Of a stretch of DNA of 51,403 nucleotides, positions 19,601 to 27,716 are shown one piece after another. The stretch is from JBGVSA01 sp041807905 (GTDB lineage: Bacteria; Pseudomonadota; Gammaproteobacteria; Burkholderiales; Rhodocyclaceae): assembly GCF_041807905.1 (NCBI RefSeq), contig NZ_JBGVSA010000027.1, positions 1-51,403 on the forward strand, given 5' to 3'. A program made the translations under genes and the position numbers. A model generated the notes under the pieces. The model worked only from the letters and a program-made list of their open reading frames with translations. It did not search any database and was not told the DNA's origin. The first letter of the stretch is position 1; each line of letters starts with the position of its first letter.

Positions 19601-19791
19601 GCCACGGTAGCCGCCATCGTCTCGGGGCTGGCCCCCGGCAGCGAGGCGTTCACCGAGATGGTGGGAAAGTCCACCTGCGGCAACGGCGACACCGGCAGCA
19701 ACGCAAAACCTGCTATGCCGGCCAGCACGATGCCCAGCGTGAGCAGCGTGGTGGCGACGGGGCGATGGATGAAGAGCGCCGAAAGGTTCAT
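16687..19791 (-). CDS. mdtC: Multidrug efflux RND transporter permease subunit, MdtC-like
   Basis: Inner-membrane proton-driven RND pump subunit, 1034 aa from the ATG at 19791 (MNLSALFIHRPVATTLL). Family marks: PLPQVDFPTISVNASLPGASPETMA, NPTYRKVNPADAPIM, the intramembrane proton-relay Asp pair in GFVVDDAIVVLENASRH, FFPQQDTGRVNGSIQGDQSISF, and YVHPLTIISTLPSAGVGALLAL. The order of two RND genes behind one adaptor gene is the MdtABC/MuxABC arrangement, in which the pump is a heterotrimer. It begins 4 nt after the mdtB-like stop and overlaps the channel gene by 4 nt. Confidence 0.9.
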   Translation of the reverse strand: MNLSALFIHRPVATTLLTLGIVLAGIAGFALLPVSPLPQVDFPTISVNASLPGASPETMAATVATPLERTLGRIAGVTEMTSTSALGSARIVLQFDLSRDINGAARDVQAAINAARANLPTMPRNPTYRKVNPADAPIMILALTSDSATQGQLYDRASTFLAQELLHVDGIGDVSVSGSALPAVRVDLNPQQLARYGVSTEDVRTAIANSNSNRPKGALEADGRRWQIYANDQASAAADYQPLIVAYRNGAAVRLSDVGRVSEGTQDERNAGSANGKPSVLLVLYREPGANIIETVDRVKALMPRLEGEIPASMNLQVAMDRSPTIRASLHEVERSLVIAVLLVIAVVFVFLRNARATLIPAVAVPVSLVGSFAAMYLCGFSLNNLSLMALAIATGFVVDDAIVVLENASRHIEEGISPFQAALRGAREVGFTVLSMSLSLIAVFIPILLMGGIVGRLFREFAITLSVAILISLAISLTTTPMMCARLLRAPVPDAKPSRWHAWSERAFTALQSGYQRSLAWTMKHSFITLAVLIATVCLNVYLYAIVPKGFFPQQDTGRVNGSIQGDQSISFQAMRVKLADFMKIIQADPAVDSVTGFTGGSRTNSGQMFIQLKPLAERGESAQQVIDRLRVKLDREPGAKLFLQAVQDIRIGGRQANAQYQFTLQADDLAQLRDWEPKIRVALSNLPQLEDVNTDQQEKGLQTTITLDRDAMSRLGLTTRAVDAALNNAYGQRQVSTIYRPLNQYRVVMEVDKNFRQGPEALDQLFVVNSRDEVVPFSAFARYTPTYTSLGVNHQGGFAASTISFNLPDGVSLSQAQAAVTDALAKIGVPSTIHGSFQGTAKAFQATLASLPWLILAAVLAVYIVLGILYESYVHPLTIISTLPSAGVGALLALLLFKTEFSIIALIGVLLLIGIVKKNAIMMIDFALDAERREGLDSRSAILKACSLRFRPIMMTTLAAVFGAVPLAIGAGDGAELRRPLGIAIIGGLMLSQLLTLYTTPVVYLYLDRFRLWCGRAWQRTRTRQRVSDSPV

Positions 19792-19795
19792 CGCG

Positions 19796-22700
19796 TCAGG
19801 CCAGTTGCGCGCCCGGCTGGGCTGGCGCGCTGCGGCGACGACGCCAGTGCGCCAGCCGATCGAACGCAAGGTAGATCACAGGCGTGGTGAACAGCGTCAG
19901 CACCTGGCTGAAGATCAAGCCGCCGACCATGGTGATGCCGAGCGGATGACGCAGTTCGGACCCCATGCCGGTGCCGATCATCAGGGGCAGTGCGCCCAAC
20001 AGGGCCGCCATGGTGGTCATGAGAATCGGACGGAAGCGCAGCAGGCACGCCTGGTAGATCGCCTCGCGCGGGGTCTTGCCTTCTTCGCGTTCGGCTTCGA
20101 GCGCGAAGTCGATCATCATGATGGCGTTCTTCTTGACGATGCCGATCAGCAGGATGATGCCGATGATGGCGATCACCGACAGCTCGGAGCGCGCCATCAT
20201 CAAGGCGAGCAGCGCGCCGACGCCGGCCGAAGGCAGCGTCGACAGGATGGTGATCGGATGGATATAGCTCTCGTAGAGCACGCCGAGCACGATGTACATC
20301 GTGACGATGGCGGCGAGGATCAACCACAGCTCGTTGGAGAGCGAAGCCTGGAACGCCAGCGCCGCGCCCTGGAAGCTGGTCTTGATCGCCACCGGCAGGC
20401 CCAGTTCCTGCTCGGCCTGGCGGATCGCCGCGACCGCTTCGCCAAGCGATGCGCCGGGCGCGACGTTGAACGACACGGTAGCCGCCGGCAATTGGCCGAT
20501 GTGGTTGATGACGAGCGGACCGGTGCGCTCCACGACGTGCGCCACGGCAGACAGCGGAACCTGCACGGTGCTGCTGCGCGAATTGTTCACCTGCCCGTTG
20601 GCGAGCGTTGCCGGCTGCACCACCGAGCCCGGCACGTACAGCTCGTTGAGCGCGGCCATGCCTTTCTGGAACTCCGGCGCGACTTCGAGCACCACGCGGT
20701 ACTGGTTCGATTGCGTGAAGATGGTCGACACCATGCGCTGGCCGAAGGCGTTGTAGAGCGCGTTGTCGATGGCGGCGACGGACACGCCCAGGCGCGCGGC
20801 GGCATCGCGGTCGATGTTGATGTAAGCCTGCAGGCCGCCGTTCTGCAGATCGCTCGTCACGTCATGCAGCGATGGCAGTGTTTGCAAGCGCTCGACCAGG
20901 CGCGGCGTCCACTCATTGAGTACGTCCGGGTCGGCCGTCTGCAAAGTGAATTGATATTGCGTGCGGCTGACGCGGTCTTCGATGGTCAGGTCCTGCACCG
21001 GTTGCAGGTAAAGCGACATGCCGGGCAGCTTCTGCGCACTCGCCTGGATGCGCTTGGCGATTTCGTCGGCGCGCGCGCTGCGCTCCGACAGGGGCTTGAG
21101 GTTGATGAGCAGTCGCCCGCTGTTGAGTGCCGAGTTGCTGCCATCGGCACCGATGAACGATGACAGGCTTTCCACGTCCGGGTCTTTCAGCACCAGCGCG
21201 GCCAGCGCCTGCTGACGTTCGGCCATGGCGTCGAACGATACCGACTGCGGCGCATCGACGATGCCCTGGATGACGCCCGTATCCTGCACCGGGAAGAAAC
21301 CCTTCGGCACCCACACATAGAGCAGCACCGTCAGCACCAGCGTGCCGACGGCCACCAGCAGCGTGAGCGGTTGATGGTCGAGCACCCATTGCAGCATGCG
21401 TCCATAACGCGCGATGACGGCATCGAAGAATCGACCGCTGGCGTGATAGAAGCGCCCCTGCTTTTCTTCGGGCACGTGGCGCAGCAGGCGCGCGCACATC
21501 ATGGGCGTGAGCGTGAGCGACACCACGGCGGAAATCAGGATCGACACCGCCAGCGTGATGGCGAATTCGCGGAACAGGCGGCCAACCACGTCGCCCATGA
21601 ACAGCAGCGGAATGAGCACGGCGATGAGCGAAATGGTCAACGAGATGATCGTAAAGCCGATCTGCTTCGAACCCTTCAGCGCCGCCTGCAGGGGCGTATC
21701 GCCATCTTCGAGATAGCGGGCGACGTTTTCGATCATGACGATCGCATCGTCCACCACGAAACCGGTGGCAATGGTCAGCGCCATGAGCGTCAGGTTGTTG
21801 ACCGAAAAACCCGTCAGGTACATCACGCCAAACGTGCCGATCAGCGACAGCGGCACCGCCACCGCCGGGATGACCGTTGCGGCGAGGTTGCGCAGGAAGA
21901 GGAAGATCACCATCACCACCAATGCGATGGCGAGCGCCAGTTCGAATCCCACGTCTTCGATCGAAGCGCGGATGGTGGTGGTGCGATCGGTCAGCACGGT
22001 CACGTCGACCGATGACGGCAGCGCGTCGCGCAATTGCGGCAGCAGTTCTTTGATGCGGTCGACGGTCTGGATGACGTTGGCGCCCGGCTGGCGCTGCACG
22101 TTGAGGATGATGCCCGGCGTCTTGTCGGCCCACGCGGCGAGCCGCGTGTTCTCGGCCGACTCGACGACGCTGGCGACGTCCGACAGGCGGATGGCCGCAC
22201 CGTTGCGATAGGCGAGCACGAGGCTGTTGTATTCGGACGCTTCGCGCAACTGGTCGTTGGCGTCGATGGCCGACGAGCGCTGTGGGCCATCGAAGTTGCC
22301 CTTGGCAGCCTTGGCGTTGGCGTTGGTGATGGCGGTGCGCACATCTTCCAGCGACAGGCTGGCCGAGGCCAGCGCGCGCGGATTCACCTGCACGCGCACA
22401 GCCGGACGCTGTCCGCCTGACAAAGTAACGAGGCCGACCCCCGGCACCTGCGAGATCTTCTGCGCGATGCGGGTATCGACCATGTCCTCCACGCGCGGCA
22501 AGGGCATGGTGCGCGAGGTGATCGCCAGCGCCATGATCGGCGCGTCGGCGGGATTGACCTTGCTGTAGATCGGCGGACTGGGCAGATCGGTGGGTAGCAG
22601 GTTGCCGCCCGCGTTGATGGCGGCCTGCACCTCTTGCTCGGCAACGTCGAGCGAGAGGTCGAGATCGAATTGCAGGGTGATGACCGACGCGCCCGCCGAA

Positions 22701-22951
22701 TTCTGCGAGGACATCTGCACCAGTCCCGGCATCTGGCCGAACTGGCGCTCCAGCGGCGCGGTGATGGTCGACGTGATGACGTCGGGGCTCGCACCCGGGT
22801 ACAGCGTGGTGACCTGGATGGTCGGATAGTCGACTTCAGGCAGGGCCGAGATCGGCAGTACCTTCAGTGCGACCAGACCGGCGAGCAGGATCGCCAGCAT
22901 CAGCAGCGAGGTCGCTACCGGCCGCTCGATGAATGGGCGCGACGGGTTCAT
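19796..22951 (-). CDS. mdtB: Multidrug efflux RND transporter permease subunit, MdtB-like
   Basis: First of the two RND pump subunits, 1051 aa from the ATG at 22951 (MNPSRPFIERPVATSLL). Marks seen: ALPEVDYPTIQVTTLYPGASP, PLERQFGQMPGLVQMSS, PPIYSKVNPADAPIM, proton-relay Asp pair in GFVVDDAIVMIENVARY, FFPVQDTGVIQGIVDAPQ and YIHPITILSTLPSAGVGALLAL. The gene starts 5 nt after the mdtA-like stop. An open frame continues to 23011, but that part overlaps mdtA and is unlike the family. With the MdtC-like subunit it probably forms a mixed trimer exporting bile salt-like, novobiocin-like or plant phenolic compounds; the substrate cannot be read from sequence. Confidence 0.9.
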   Translation of the reverse strand: MNPSRPFIERPVATSLLMLAILLAGLVALKVLPISALPEVDYPTIQVTTLYPGASPDVITSTITAPLERQFGQMPGLVQMSSQNSAGASVITLQFDLDLSLDVAEQEVQAAINAGGNLLPTDLPSPPIYSKVNPADAPIMALAITSRTMPLPRVEDMVDTRIAQKISQVPGVGLVTLSGGQRPAVRVQVNPRALASASLSLEDVRTAITNANAKAAKGNFDGPQRSSAIDANDQLREASEYNSLVLAYRNGAAIRLSDVASVVESAENTRLAAWADKTPGIILNVQRQPGANVIQTVDRIKELLPQLRDALPSSVDVTVLTDRTTTIRASIEDVGFELALAIALVVMVIFLFLRNLAATVIPAVAVPLSLIGTFGVMYLTGFSVNNLTLMALTIATGFVVDDAIVMIENVARYLEDGDTPLQAALKGSKQIGFTIISLTISLIAVLIPLLFMGDVVGRLFREFAITLAVSILISAVVSLTLTPMMCARLLRHVPEEKQGRFYHASGRFFDAVIARYGRMLQWVLDHQPLTLLVAVGTLVLTVLLYVWVPKGFFPVQDTGVIQGIVDAPQSVSFDAMAERQQALAALVLKDPDVESLSSFIGADGSNSALNSGRLLINLKPLSERSARADEIAKRIQASAQKLPGMSLYLQPVQDLTIEDRVSRTQYQFTLQTADPDVLNEWTPRLVERLQTLPSLHDVTSDLQNGGLQAYINIDRDAAARLGVSVAAIDNALYNAFGQRMVSTIFTQSNQYRVVLEVAPEFQKGMAALNELYVPGSVVQPATLANGQVNNSRSSTVQVPLSAVAHVVERTGPLVINHIGQLPAATVSFNVAPGASLGEAVAAIRQAEQELGLPVAIKTSFQGAALAFQASLSNELWLILAAIVTMYIVLGVLYESYIHPITILSTLPSAGVGALLALMMARSELSVIAIIGIILLIGIVKKNAIMMIDFALEAEREEGKTPREAIYQACLLRFRPILMTTMAALLGALPLMIGTGMGSELRHPLGITMVGGLIFSQVLTLFTTPVIYLAFDRLAHWRRRRSAPAQPGAQLA

Positions 22952-22956
22952 GCCGC

Positions 22957-24495
22957 TCACCGTGTCGCGCTGGCTTGGGGTGCGCTGGCGGCGCCGTGGT
23001 CGGCGCGCCATTTGGCGCGCTGCTCGTCGGACGGAGGCGTGCCGTCATCATTGCGCGCCCAGCCGCCCTTGCGCGCTTCGGCGGGTGGAGGCGCATCGCC
23101 CTGCGTGACATTTGCTTCCGCTGCGGCCGGCTTGCGCGGCTCGGCATCCGCCGGCCTGGCGCGGGCGGCTTTGCCGTCGTTGGCGGCGGGGTCTGCCGCA
23201 GCCGGCGCGCTGGCGTTGCCAGCGTCATGTTGACGGCGGCCCTTGCGCGCTTTCGGCGTGAGCAGCGCGGTGGCGTCGGCGACCTCGACTTTCACGCCTT
23301 CGCGCAGTTGGTCGATGCCATCGGTGACGACAACGTCGCCCGGCGCCAGCCCTTTTTCGATGGCAACGCGATCGTTCTCGACGGGGCCGAGCGTGACACG
23401 ACGCAGCGTCACGGTACTGTCCGGCTGGACCAGATACACGAATGCACCGTCCCGCCCACGCTGCACGGCTGCGGAAGGCGCAAGCGTGACGTCCTTGCGC
23501 GTCTCCGCCAGCAGCTTCACGTTGACGAACTGGTTGGGGAACAGGCCGAAGTCGGCGTTGGGGAATTGAGCCTTGAGCTTGACCGTGCCGGTCGTGGTGT
23601 CGATCTGGTTGTCGAACGAGGCCACCCGCCCCTCGGCGAGCATGTTCTTCTGCTCGCGGTCCCATGCCTGCACAGGCAGGCGGGCCCCCGACAGGAGCGG
23701 CTTCATGACGGTGGGCAACTGCGTTTCGGGCAGCGTGAAGAGCACGTTGATCGGCTGCACTTGATTGACCGTGATGATGCCGGTCGTGTCGGAAGCGCGC
23801 ACCACGTTGCCCGGATCGACCACGCGCAGGCCAAGCCGGCCGCCGACCGGCGCCACGACCTTGCTGTAGGTGAGTTGCAGGCGGGCGCTGTCGACCGCGG
23901 CCTGATCGGCCTTGATGGTGCCCTGGTACTGGCGCACCAACGCTTCCTGTGTTTCTACCTGTTGCGGAGCGATGGACTCCTGCTCCAGCAGTGTTTTGTA
24001 GCGAACGAGATTGAGCTGCGCGTTCTGCAGTTGCGCGTTGTCGCGTGCCAGTTGCCCCTGCGCCTGTTCGAGCTGGACCTGGAAGGGGCGTGGATCGATC
24101 TCGGCGATGAGTTGCCCGGCCTTGATGATGTCGCCTTCCTTCACCGCCATGCGCATCAGCTGGCCGTCGACGCGCGGCCGCACGATCACCGAGTTGGGCG
24201 AAGTGACCGTGCCGAGCGCGCTGAAGTAGACATGCAGGTCGCCCTTGGTAACCGGCACGGCCTGTACAGGAATGGTGCGCTTGGCATTGCCGCCCGCGCC
24301 GCCACGCCCGCTGTTGCCCGACTTGGTGGCGGCCGTCGTGGCAGCCGCGCCGGCATGCGAGCGTTGCCACGTCCATGCTCCCCCGGCGGCGAGACAGACG
24401 ATCAGGGCTGCCGCGATCCATGGCCAGCGCCGTCGACGCGGCACCTCATCGTTGACCACCATGACGGGTGTGGAAGCGGGGTCGCGCTCGGCCAT
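22957..24495 (-). CDS. mdtA: RND efflux periplasmic adaptor, MdtA-like, with long C-terminal tail
   Basis: Membrane-fusion protein that bridges the RND pump and the outer-membrane channel. Start ATG 24495 with a GAGGA ribosome site 7 nt away; 512 aa. An N-terminal membrane anchor (WPWIAAALIVCLAAGGAWTW) is followed by the lipoyl/hairpin region (GTVTSPNSVIVRPRVDGQLM, KAGQLIAEIDPRPFQVQLEQAQGQLARDNAQL) and barrel domains (GRLGLRVVDPGNVV, NVLFTLPETQLP, DFGLFPNQFVNVKLL), all very close to MdtA. Odd: about 99 residues after GVKVEVADATALLTPKARKG (nt 22960-23256) are low complexity, rich in Ala, Pro, Lys and Asp, and absent from E. coli MdtA (about 415 aa). Confidence 0.9.
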   Translation of the reverse strand: MAERDPASTPVMVVNDEVPRRRRWPWIAAALIVCLAAGGAWTWQRSHAGAAATTAATKSGNSGRGGAGGNAKRTIPVQAVPVTKGDLHVYFSALGTVTSPNSVIVRPRVDGQLMRMAVKEGDIIKAGQLIAEIDPRPFQVQLEQAQGQLARDNAQLQNAQLNLVRYKTLLEQESIAPQQVETQEALVRQYQGTIKADQAAVDSARLQLTYSKVVAPVGGRLGLRVVDPGNVVRASDTTGIITVNQVQPINVLFTLPETQLPTVMKPLLSGARLPVQAWDREQKNMLAEGRVASFDNQIDTTTGTVKLKAQFPNADFGLFPNQFVNVKLLAETRKDVTLAPSAAVQRGRDGAFVYLVQPDSTVTLRRVTLGPVENDRVAIEKGLAPGDVVVTDGIDQLREGVKVEVADATALLTPKARKGRRQHDAGNASAPAAADPAANDGKAARARPADAEPRKPAAAEANVTQGDAPPPAEARKGGWARNDDGTPPSDEQRAKWRADHGAASAPQASATR

Positions 24496-24657
24496 GAAAA
24501 TATCCTCGGGTACAAATGCAAAGCGCCTTCCCGTGCGGGTTTGCGCTGAATTGTGGCGGATCGTAGCACCGCCCCGGGAGGGCCCTTTTGCGCATGCCAT
24601 TACGGTTGTTACGAGGTGTGTCAGTCGGCGTAAAGACCGAAGCCAGGCGCTTCGTCA

Positions 24658-24686
24658 TTGCCGCAGGGGGTGTCCTCCCCGATAAT
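24658..24686 (+). promoter_or_regulatory. Candidate promoter of the AmpG-like gene
   Basis: TTGCCG (24658-24663), 17-nt spacer, GATAAT (24681-24686). Transcription would start near 24693, giving a leader of about 80 nt that contains the intrinsic terminator described next. A good promoter match by eye; untested. Confidence 0.5.
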
Positions 24687-24712
24687 GCTCGGCGATCGTG
24701 ATCGATCCCGTG

Positions 24713-24746
24713 GCCCGGCCGGAATGTCTCGCTCGCCGGGCTTTTT
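24713..24746 (+). terminator. Intrinsic terminator inside the leader of the AmpG-like gene
   Basis: GCCCGGC (24713-24719) pairs with GCCGGGC (24735-24741) and TTTTT follows (24742-24746). No plus-strand gene lies upstream (mdtA is on the other strand), so this hairpin would end either a short leader RNA of about 50 nt or a small RNA. It sits 29 nt before the AmpG-like start codon, where an attenuator would be expected. Confidence 0.55.
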
Positions 24747-24775
24747 GTTGCCAGCGCAGCCCCCTCTGACACCCG

Positions 24776-26056
24776 ATGACTGCTGACCAGAAGCCCTCCG
24801 CCCTGCGCGCCTTGATGTCGCGCCGCATGCTCATCTGCATCTTCACGGGTTTCTCGTCGGGCCTGCCGCTGTATCTGCTGCTGAACCTGGTACCCGCGTG
24901 GCTGAAGACGGAAGGGTTGAGCCTGAAGGCGATCGGTGCGTTCGCGCTGATCCAGTTTCCGTACACCTGGAAGTTCCTGTGGTCGCCGTTGCTCGACCGT
25001 TATGCGCTGCCGTGGCTCGGGCGCCGGCGCGGCTGGATGGCGGTCACGCACGTCGCCCTGCTCGCCGTCGTGGCGTGGCTGGGCAATCTGTCGCCGCGCG
25101 ATGACCTCGCCTTGATCGTTGCGCTGACCGCCTTGGTAGCGTTTCTGTCCGCCACGCTCGACATCGTGCTCGATGCGTTCCGCCGCGAGCTTTTGCACGA
25201 TGAAGAGCTCGGGCTCGGCAACGCCATCCACGTGAACGCCTACAAGCTCGCGGGGCTGGTGCCTGGATCGCTGTCGTTGATTCTTGCCGATCACCTGCCC
25301 TGGTCGCAGGTGTTCATCGTCACGGCATTGTTCATGCTGCCCGGCCTGCTGATGACGCTCGCCGTGCGCGAACCCGGTGCGGCGATCAAGCCGCCGCGCA
25401 GCCTGCGGCAGGCCGTGATCGAACCCTTCCACGAATTCATCACCCGCAAGGGTTGGCGCGACGCTGCATTGGTGCTCGCGTTCATCCTGCTCTACAAGCT
25501 GGGCGACTCGCTGTGCACGGCACTGGCAACACCGTTCTACCTGGAGATGGGTTTTTCAAAGACCGACATCGGCATCGTCGCCAAGCACGCGGGGCTGTGG
25601 CCCAATGTGATCGGCGGCCTGTTGGGCGGGCTGTGGATGGTGCGCACCGGCATCAATCGCGCGCTGTGGATCTTCGGCGTGGTGCAGGCGCTGGCCGTTG
25701 CCGGCTTTGCGTGGCTGGCGTGGCTCGGTCCCGCGGCCCCCGACGGCTCGCGCCTGGCCGTGCTGGCAGTGGTGATCGGCCTCGAAGCGCTGGGCGTCGG
25801 GCTGGGTACCGCCGCATTCGTGGCATTCATCGCGCGCTCGACGCATCCGGCCTACACGGCCACGCAATTGGCGTTGTTCACCAGCCTGATGGCGGTGCCG
25901 CGCACGCTGATCAACGCTTCGGCCGGGTGGCTCGTCGAAGGGCTCGGCTGGTTCAACTTCTTCCTCTTGTGTCTGGCGCTCACGGTCCCCGGCATGTTGC
26001 TGCTGCTGAAGGTGGCGCCGTGGGGTGACGACCCTCCTCCGCAAACGATCTCATGA
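24776..26056 (+). CDS. ampG: AmpG-like muropeptide MFS permease
   Basis: Inner-membrane transporter of the major facilitator superfamily (426 aa, about 12 hydrophobic segments), expected to import anhydro-muropeptides for cell-wall recycling and, in species with AmpR/AmpC, to feed beta-lactamase induction. AmpG features: ICIFTGFSSGLPLYLLLNLVPAWL at the N-terminus, LIQFPYTWKFLWSPLLDRY, then DIVLDAFRREL, where the Asp-rich helix 4 motif lies, and AYKLAGLVPGSL. No clear ribosome site precedes the ATG; a later ATG (MSRRM) would remove 14 residues. It overlaps the next gene by 4 nt (ATGA), so the two are translationally coupled. No ampR or ampC gene is in this window. Confidence 0.85.
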   Translation: MTADQKPSALRALMSRRMLICIFTGFSSGLPLYLLLNLVPAWLKTEGLSLKAIGAFALIQFPYTWKFLWSPLLDRYALPWLGRRRGWMAVTHVALLAVVAWLGNLSPRDDLALIVALTALVAFLSATLDIVLDAFRRELLHDEELGLGNAIHVNAYKLAGLVPGSLSLILADHLPWSQVFIVTALFMLPGLLMTLAVREPGAAIKPPRSLRQAVIEPFHEFITRKGWRDAALVLAFILLYKLGDSLCTALATPFYLEMGFSKTDIGIVAKHAGLWPNVIGGLLGGLWMVRTGINRALWIFGVVQALAVAGFAWLAWLGPAAPDGSRLAVLAVVIGLEALGVGLGTAAFVAFIARSTHPAYTATQLALFTSLMAVPRTLINASAGWLVEGLGWFNFFLLCLALTVPGMLLLLKVAPWGDDPPPQTIS

Positions 26057-26781
26057 CGAAAAAATCTTCCCGCGCTGACCTGCTGGTCGCTGCAGCCAAG
26101 ACGCTGTCCGATACGGTCGGGGCCATGCGATTCGCTCCGCCCGTTACGCATGTCTACAACCCGCTGGATTACGCCTGGGCGCCGAACGAAATCTATCTGC
26201 GCCGCTTCGGGGACTCGAAGAAAAAGGTCGTCTTCGTGGGCATGAATCCCGGCCCGTTCGGCATGGTGCAGACCGGCGTGCCGTTCGGCGAGATCAACGC
26301 GGTACGCGAGTGGATGGGCATCGAAGCGAACGTCATCGGACCCGCCGAGCAGAATCCCAAGCGGCCGATCGAAGGCTTCAACGTACAGCGCTCGGAGGTG
26401 AGCGGTCGCCGTCTGTGGGGGCTGTTCCAGCAGCGCTTTGGCACGGCGGAGGCGTTCTTCGCCGATCACTTCGTCGCCAACTATTGCCCGCTGGCCTTCT
26501 TCGACGAAGGCCGCAACGTCACACCGGACAAGCTGCCCGCCACGGAACAACAACCCCTGCTGGCAGCGTGCGATGCCCATCTGCGCACGCTGATCGAAGT
26601 GCTCGAACCGGAATGGGTGATCGGCGTGGGCGCGTGGGCCGAACAGCGTATCGCCATTGCGGGCGAAGGCCTGGGATTGCGCATCGGACGCGTCCTGCAT
26701 CCCAGCCCCGCCAGCCCGATTGCCAACCGCGACTGGGCCGGTGCCGCCACAAAGCAGCTCGAAGCACTCGGGGTGTGGTAG
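26053..26781 (+). CDS. SMUG-type uracil-DNA glycosylase (UDG family 3-like)
   Basis: Base-excision repair enzyme that removes uracil (and often oxidised pyrimidines) from DNA. The 242-aa protein carries motif 1 GMNPGPFGMVQTGVPFGE (residues 63-80, with Asn65 in the catalytic loop) and motif 2 HPSPASP starting at His216; both match vertebrate SMUG1 and its bacterial relatives. FVANYCPLAFF and EWVIGVGAWAEQR are also in the family. Its first ATG overlaps the AmpG-like stop codon, an unusual pairing of cell-wall recycling and DNA repair that may only reflect compaction. A strong two-way terminator follows. Confidence 0.88.
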   Translation: MTKKSSRADLLVAAAKTLSDTVGAMRFAPPVTHVYNPLDYAWAPNEIYLRRFGDSKKKVVFVGMNPGPFGMVQTGVPFGEINAVREWMGIEANVIGPAEQNPKRPIEGFNVQRSEVSGRRLWGLFQQRFGTAEAFFADHFVANYCPLAFFDEGRNVTPDKLPATEQQPLLAACDAHLRTLIEVLEPEWVIGVGAWAEQRIAIAGEGLGLRIGRVLHPSPASPIANRDWAGAATKQLEALGVW

Positions 26782-26792
26782 TCGTCGGGACG

Positions 26793-26846
26793 CCCAGCAA
26801 GAAAAAGCCCTTCCGGCTCACGCGGGAAGGGCTTTTTCTTGTTGGG
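26793..26846. terminator. Bidirectional Rho-independent terminator
   Basis: A 22-bp stem with one G-T pair (26793-26814 with 26825-26846) around a 10-nt loop. The stem core AAGCCCTTCC/GGAAGGGCTT is flanked by AAAAA and TTTTT, so it works in both directions. It separates the glycosylase gene from the convergent lipoprotein gene ending at 26877. Confidence 0.92.
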
Positions 26847-26876
26847 CAATCACCCGCACGGGGTGACGTTGCCCGC

Positions 26877-27716
26877 TTACTGCTTGATCTTGACGCGGTG
26901 GATGTACAGGCTGCCGGTGCGGCCGCCGGTGATCTTCACGTAGATCGGGGTGGTGCTGGTCGCGTACTGGGTGATGTCCTGCTCGTACGTACCCTTGGCC
27001 AGCTTGCTCGCCTTGTCCGTCGGCGACATGAATTTGGACGTCCAGTTGATGCCGTCGGAGCTGGTCGACACCTGGTAGTAGATGTCGCCCGTCGCCGCGA
27101 CCGTCATGACGAAGCTGCTGCAGCTCGGCAGTTTGAACACCACGCTACCACCCGAAGCGTAGTCGCTGGCGGCACCCGCCTTCGGCAAATCGATCGCACC
27201 CGTCATCGTGTACAGGCTGGTGTCCGTGCCCGGCGCCTTGACGGCATTGAAGCGCGCATTGCCTGCGTCGGTCCCCGTCAGGGTGTTTGGGTAGCCGTAG
27301 ATGAACTGCTGACCGGTGGCCGCCTGCGTGCCATCCATCACCCAGCTGTTCTGCACCGAACCGTCGGGCGTGGCACCCACGATGTACTTGAGACCCTTGG
27401 TCTCGTCGTTGAACGCGAACCAGCCTTGCGCGTCCAGATCGGCAGCGTCGAAGAACGCAGCCGCAGCGGTCGAAGACGAAACCGACGACGACGCGGACGA
27501 CGAAACGCTCGACGAATCCGACGACGAGACGCTCGATGCGCTGCTGGAAGAAGAGCTGCTCGATGAGGACGACTTGCTGCTGGACGATGACGACGTGCTG
27601 GACGATGCTGCGTCGTTGCCGTTGTCGTCATCGTCGCCGCACGCAGTCAACGTGGCGGCCGCGAACAGGGAAAGCAACAGTGCGCTGCCGGTACGGGCGA
27701 AAGTGTTTTTCTTCAT
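26877..27716 (-). CDS. Poly-serine-linker lipoprotein 1 with unassigned C-terminal domain
   Basis: 279 aa from the ATG at 27716, which has a GAGGAGA ribosome site; the frame open to 27860 is not used. The signal ends in lipobox LTAC with Cys26, followed by an acidic tether GDDDDNGND. Residues about 38-83 are a serine linker with a four-residue rhythm (SSSV, SSSA, SSSD). The C-terminal domain (about 88-279) starts FFDAADLDAQGWFAF and ends TGSLYIHRVKIKQ; it looks like a secreted all-beta, possibly sugar-binding domain, but I do not recognise the family. No catalytic motif is visible. Serine linkers of this kind join modules in plant-cell-wall-degrading enzymes of other bacteria. It is the last of three related genes on this strand, preceded by a 603-nt gap. 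Confidence 0.75.
   Translation of the reverse strand: MKKNTFARTGSALLLSLFAAATLTACGDDDDNGNDAASSSTSSSSSSKSSSSSSSSSSSASSVSSSDSSSVSSSASSSVSSSTAAAAFFDAADLDAQGWFAFNDETKGLKYIVGATPDGSVQNSWVMDGTQAATGQQFIYGYPNTLTGTDAGNARFNAVKAPGTDTSLYTMTGAIDLPKAGAASDYASGGSVVFKLPSCSSFVMTVAATGDIYYQVSTSSDGINWTSKFMSPTDKASKLAKGTYEQDITQYATSTTPIYVKITGGRTGSLYIHRVKIKQ
27468..27608 (-). repeat. Serine-codon repeat tract of lipoprotein 1
   Basis: About 47 codons, mostly Ser (mixed TCG, AGC and TCC), with occasional Thr, Lys, Ala, Val and Asp at roughly every fourth codon near the end. The codon mixture makes it an imperfect trinucleotide repeat, so slippage-type length change is less likely than recombination. Confidence 0.7.

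Noticed and set aside
19226..21163. 645-codon plus-strand ORF opposite the two RND genes
   Set aside because: His/Arg/Gln/Asp-rich shadow with no domain; the minus-strand genes are full-length RND pumps.
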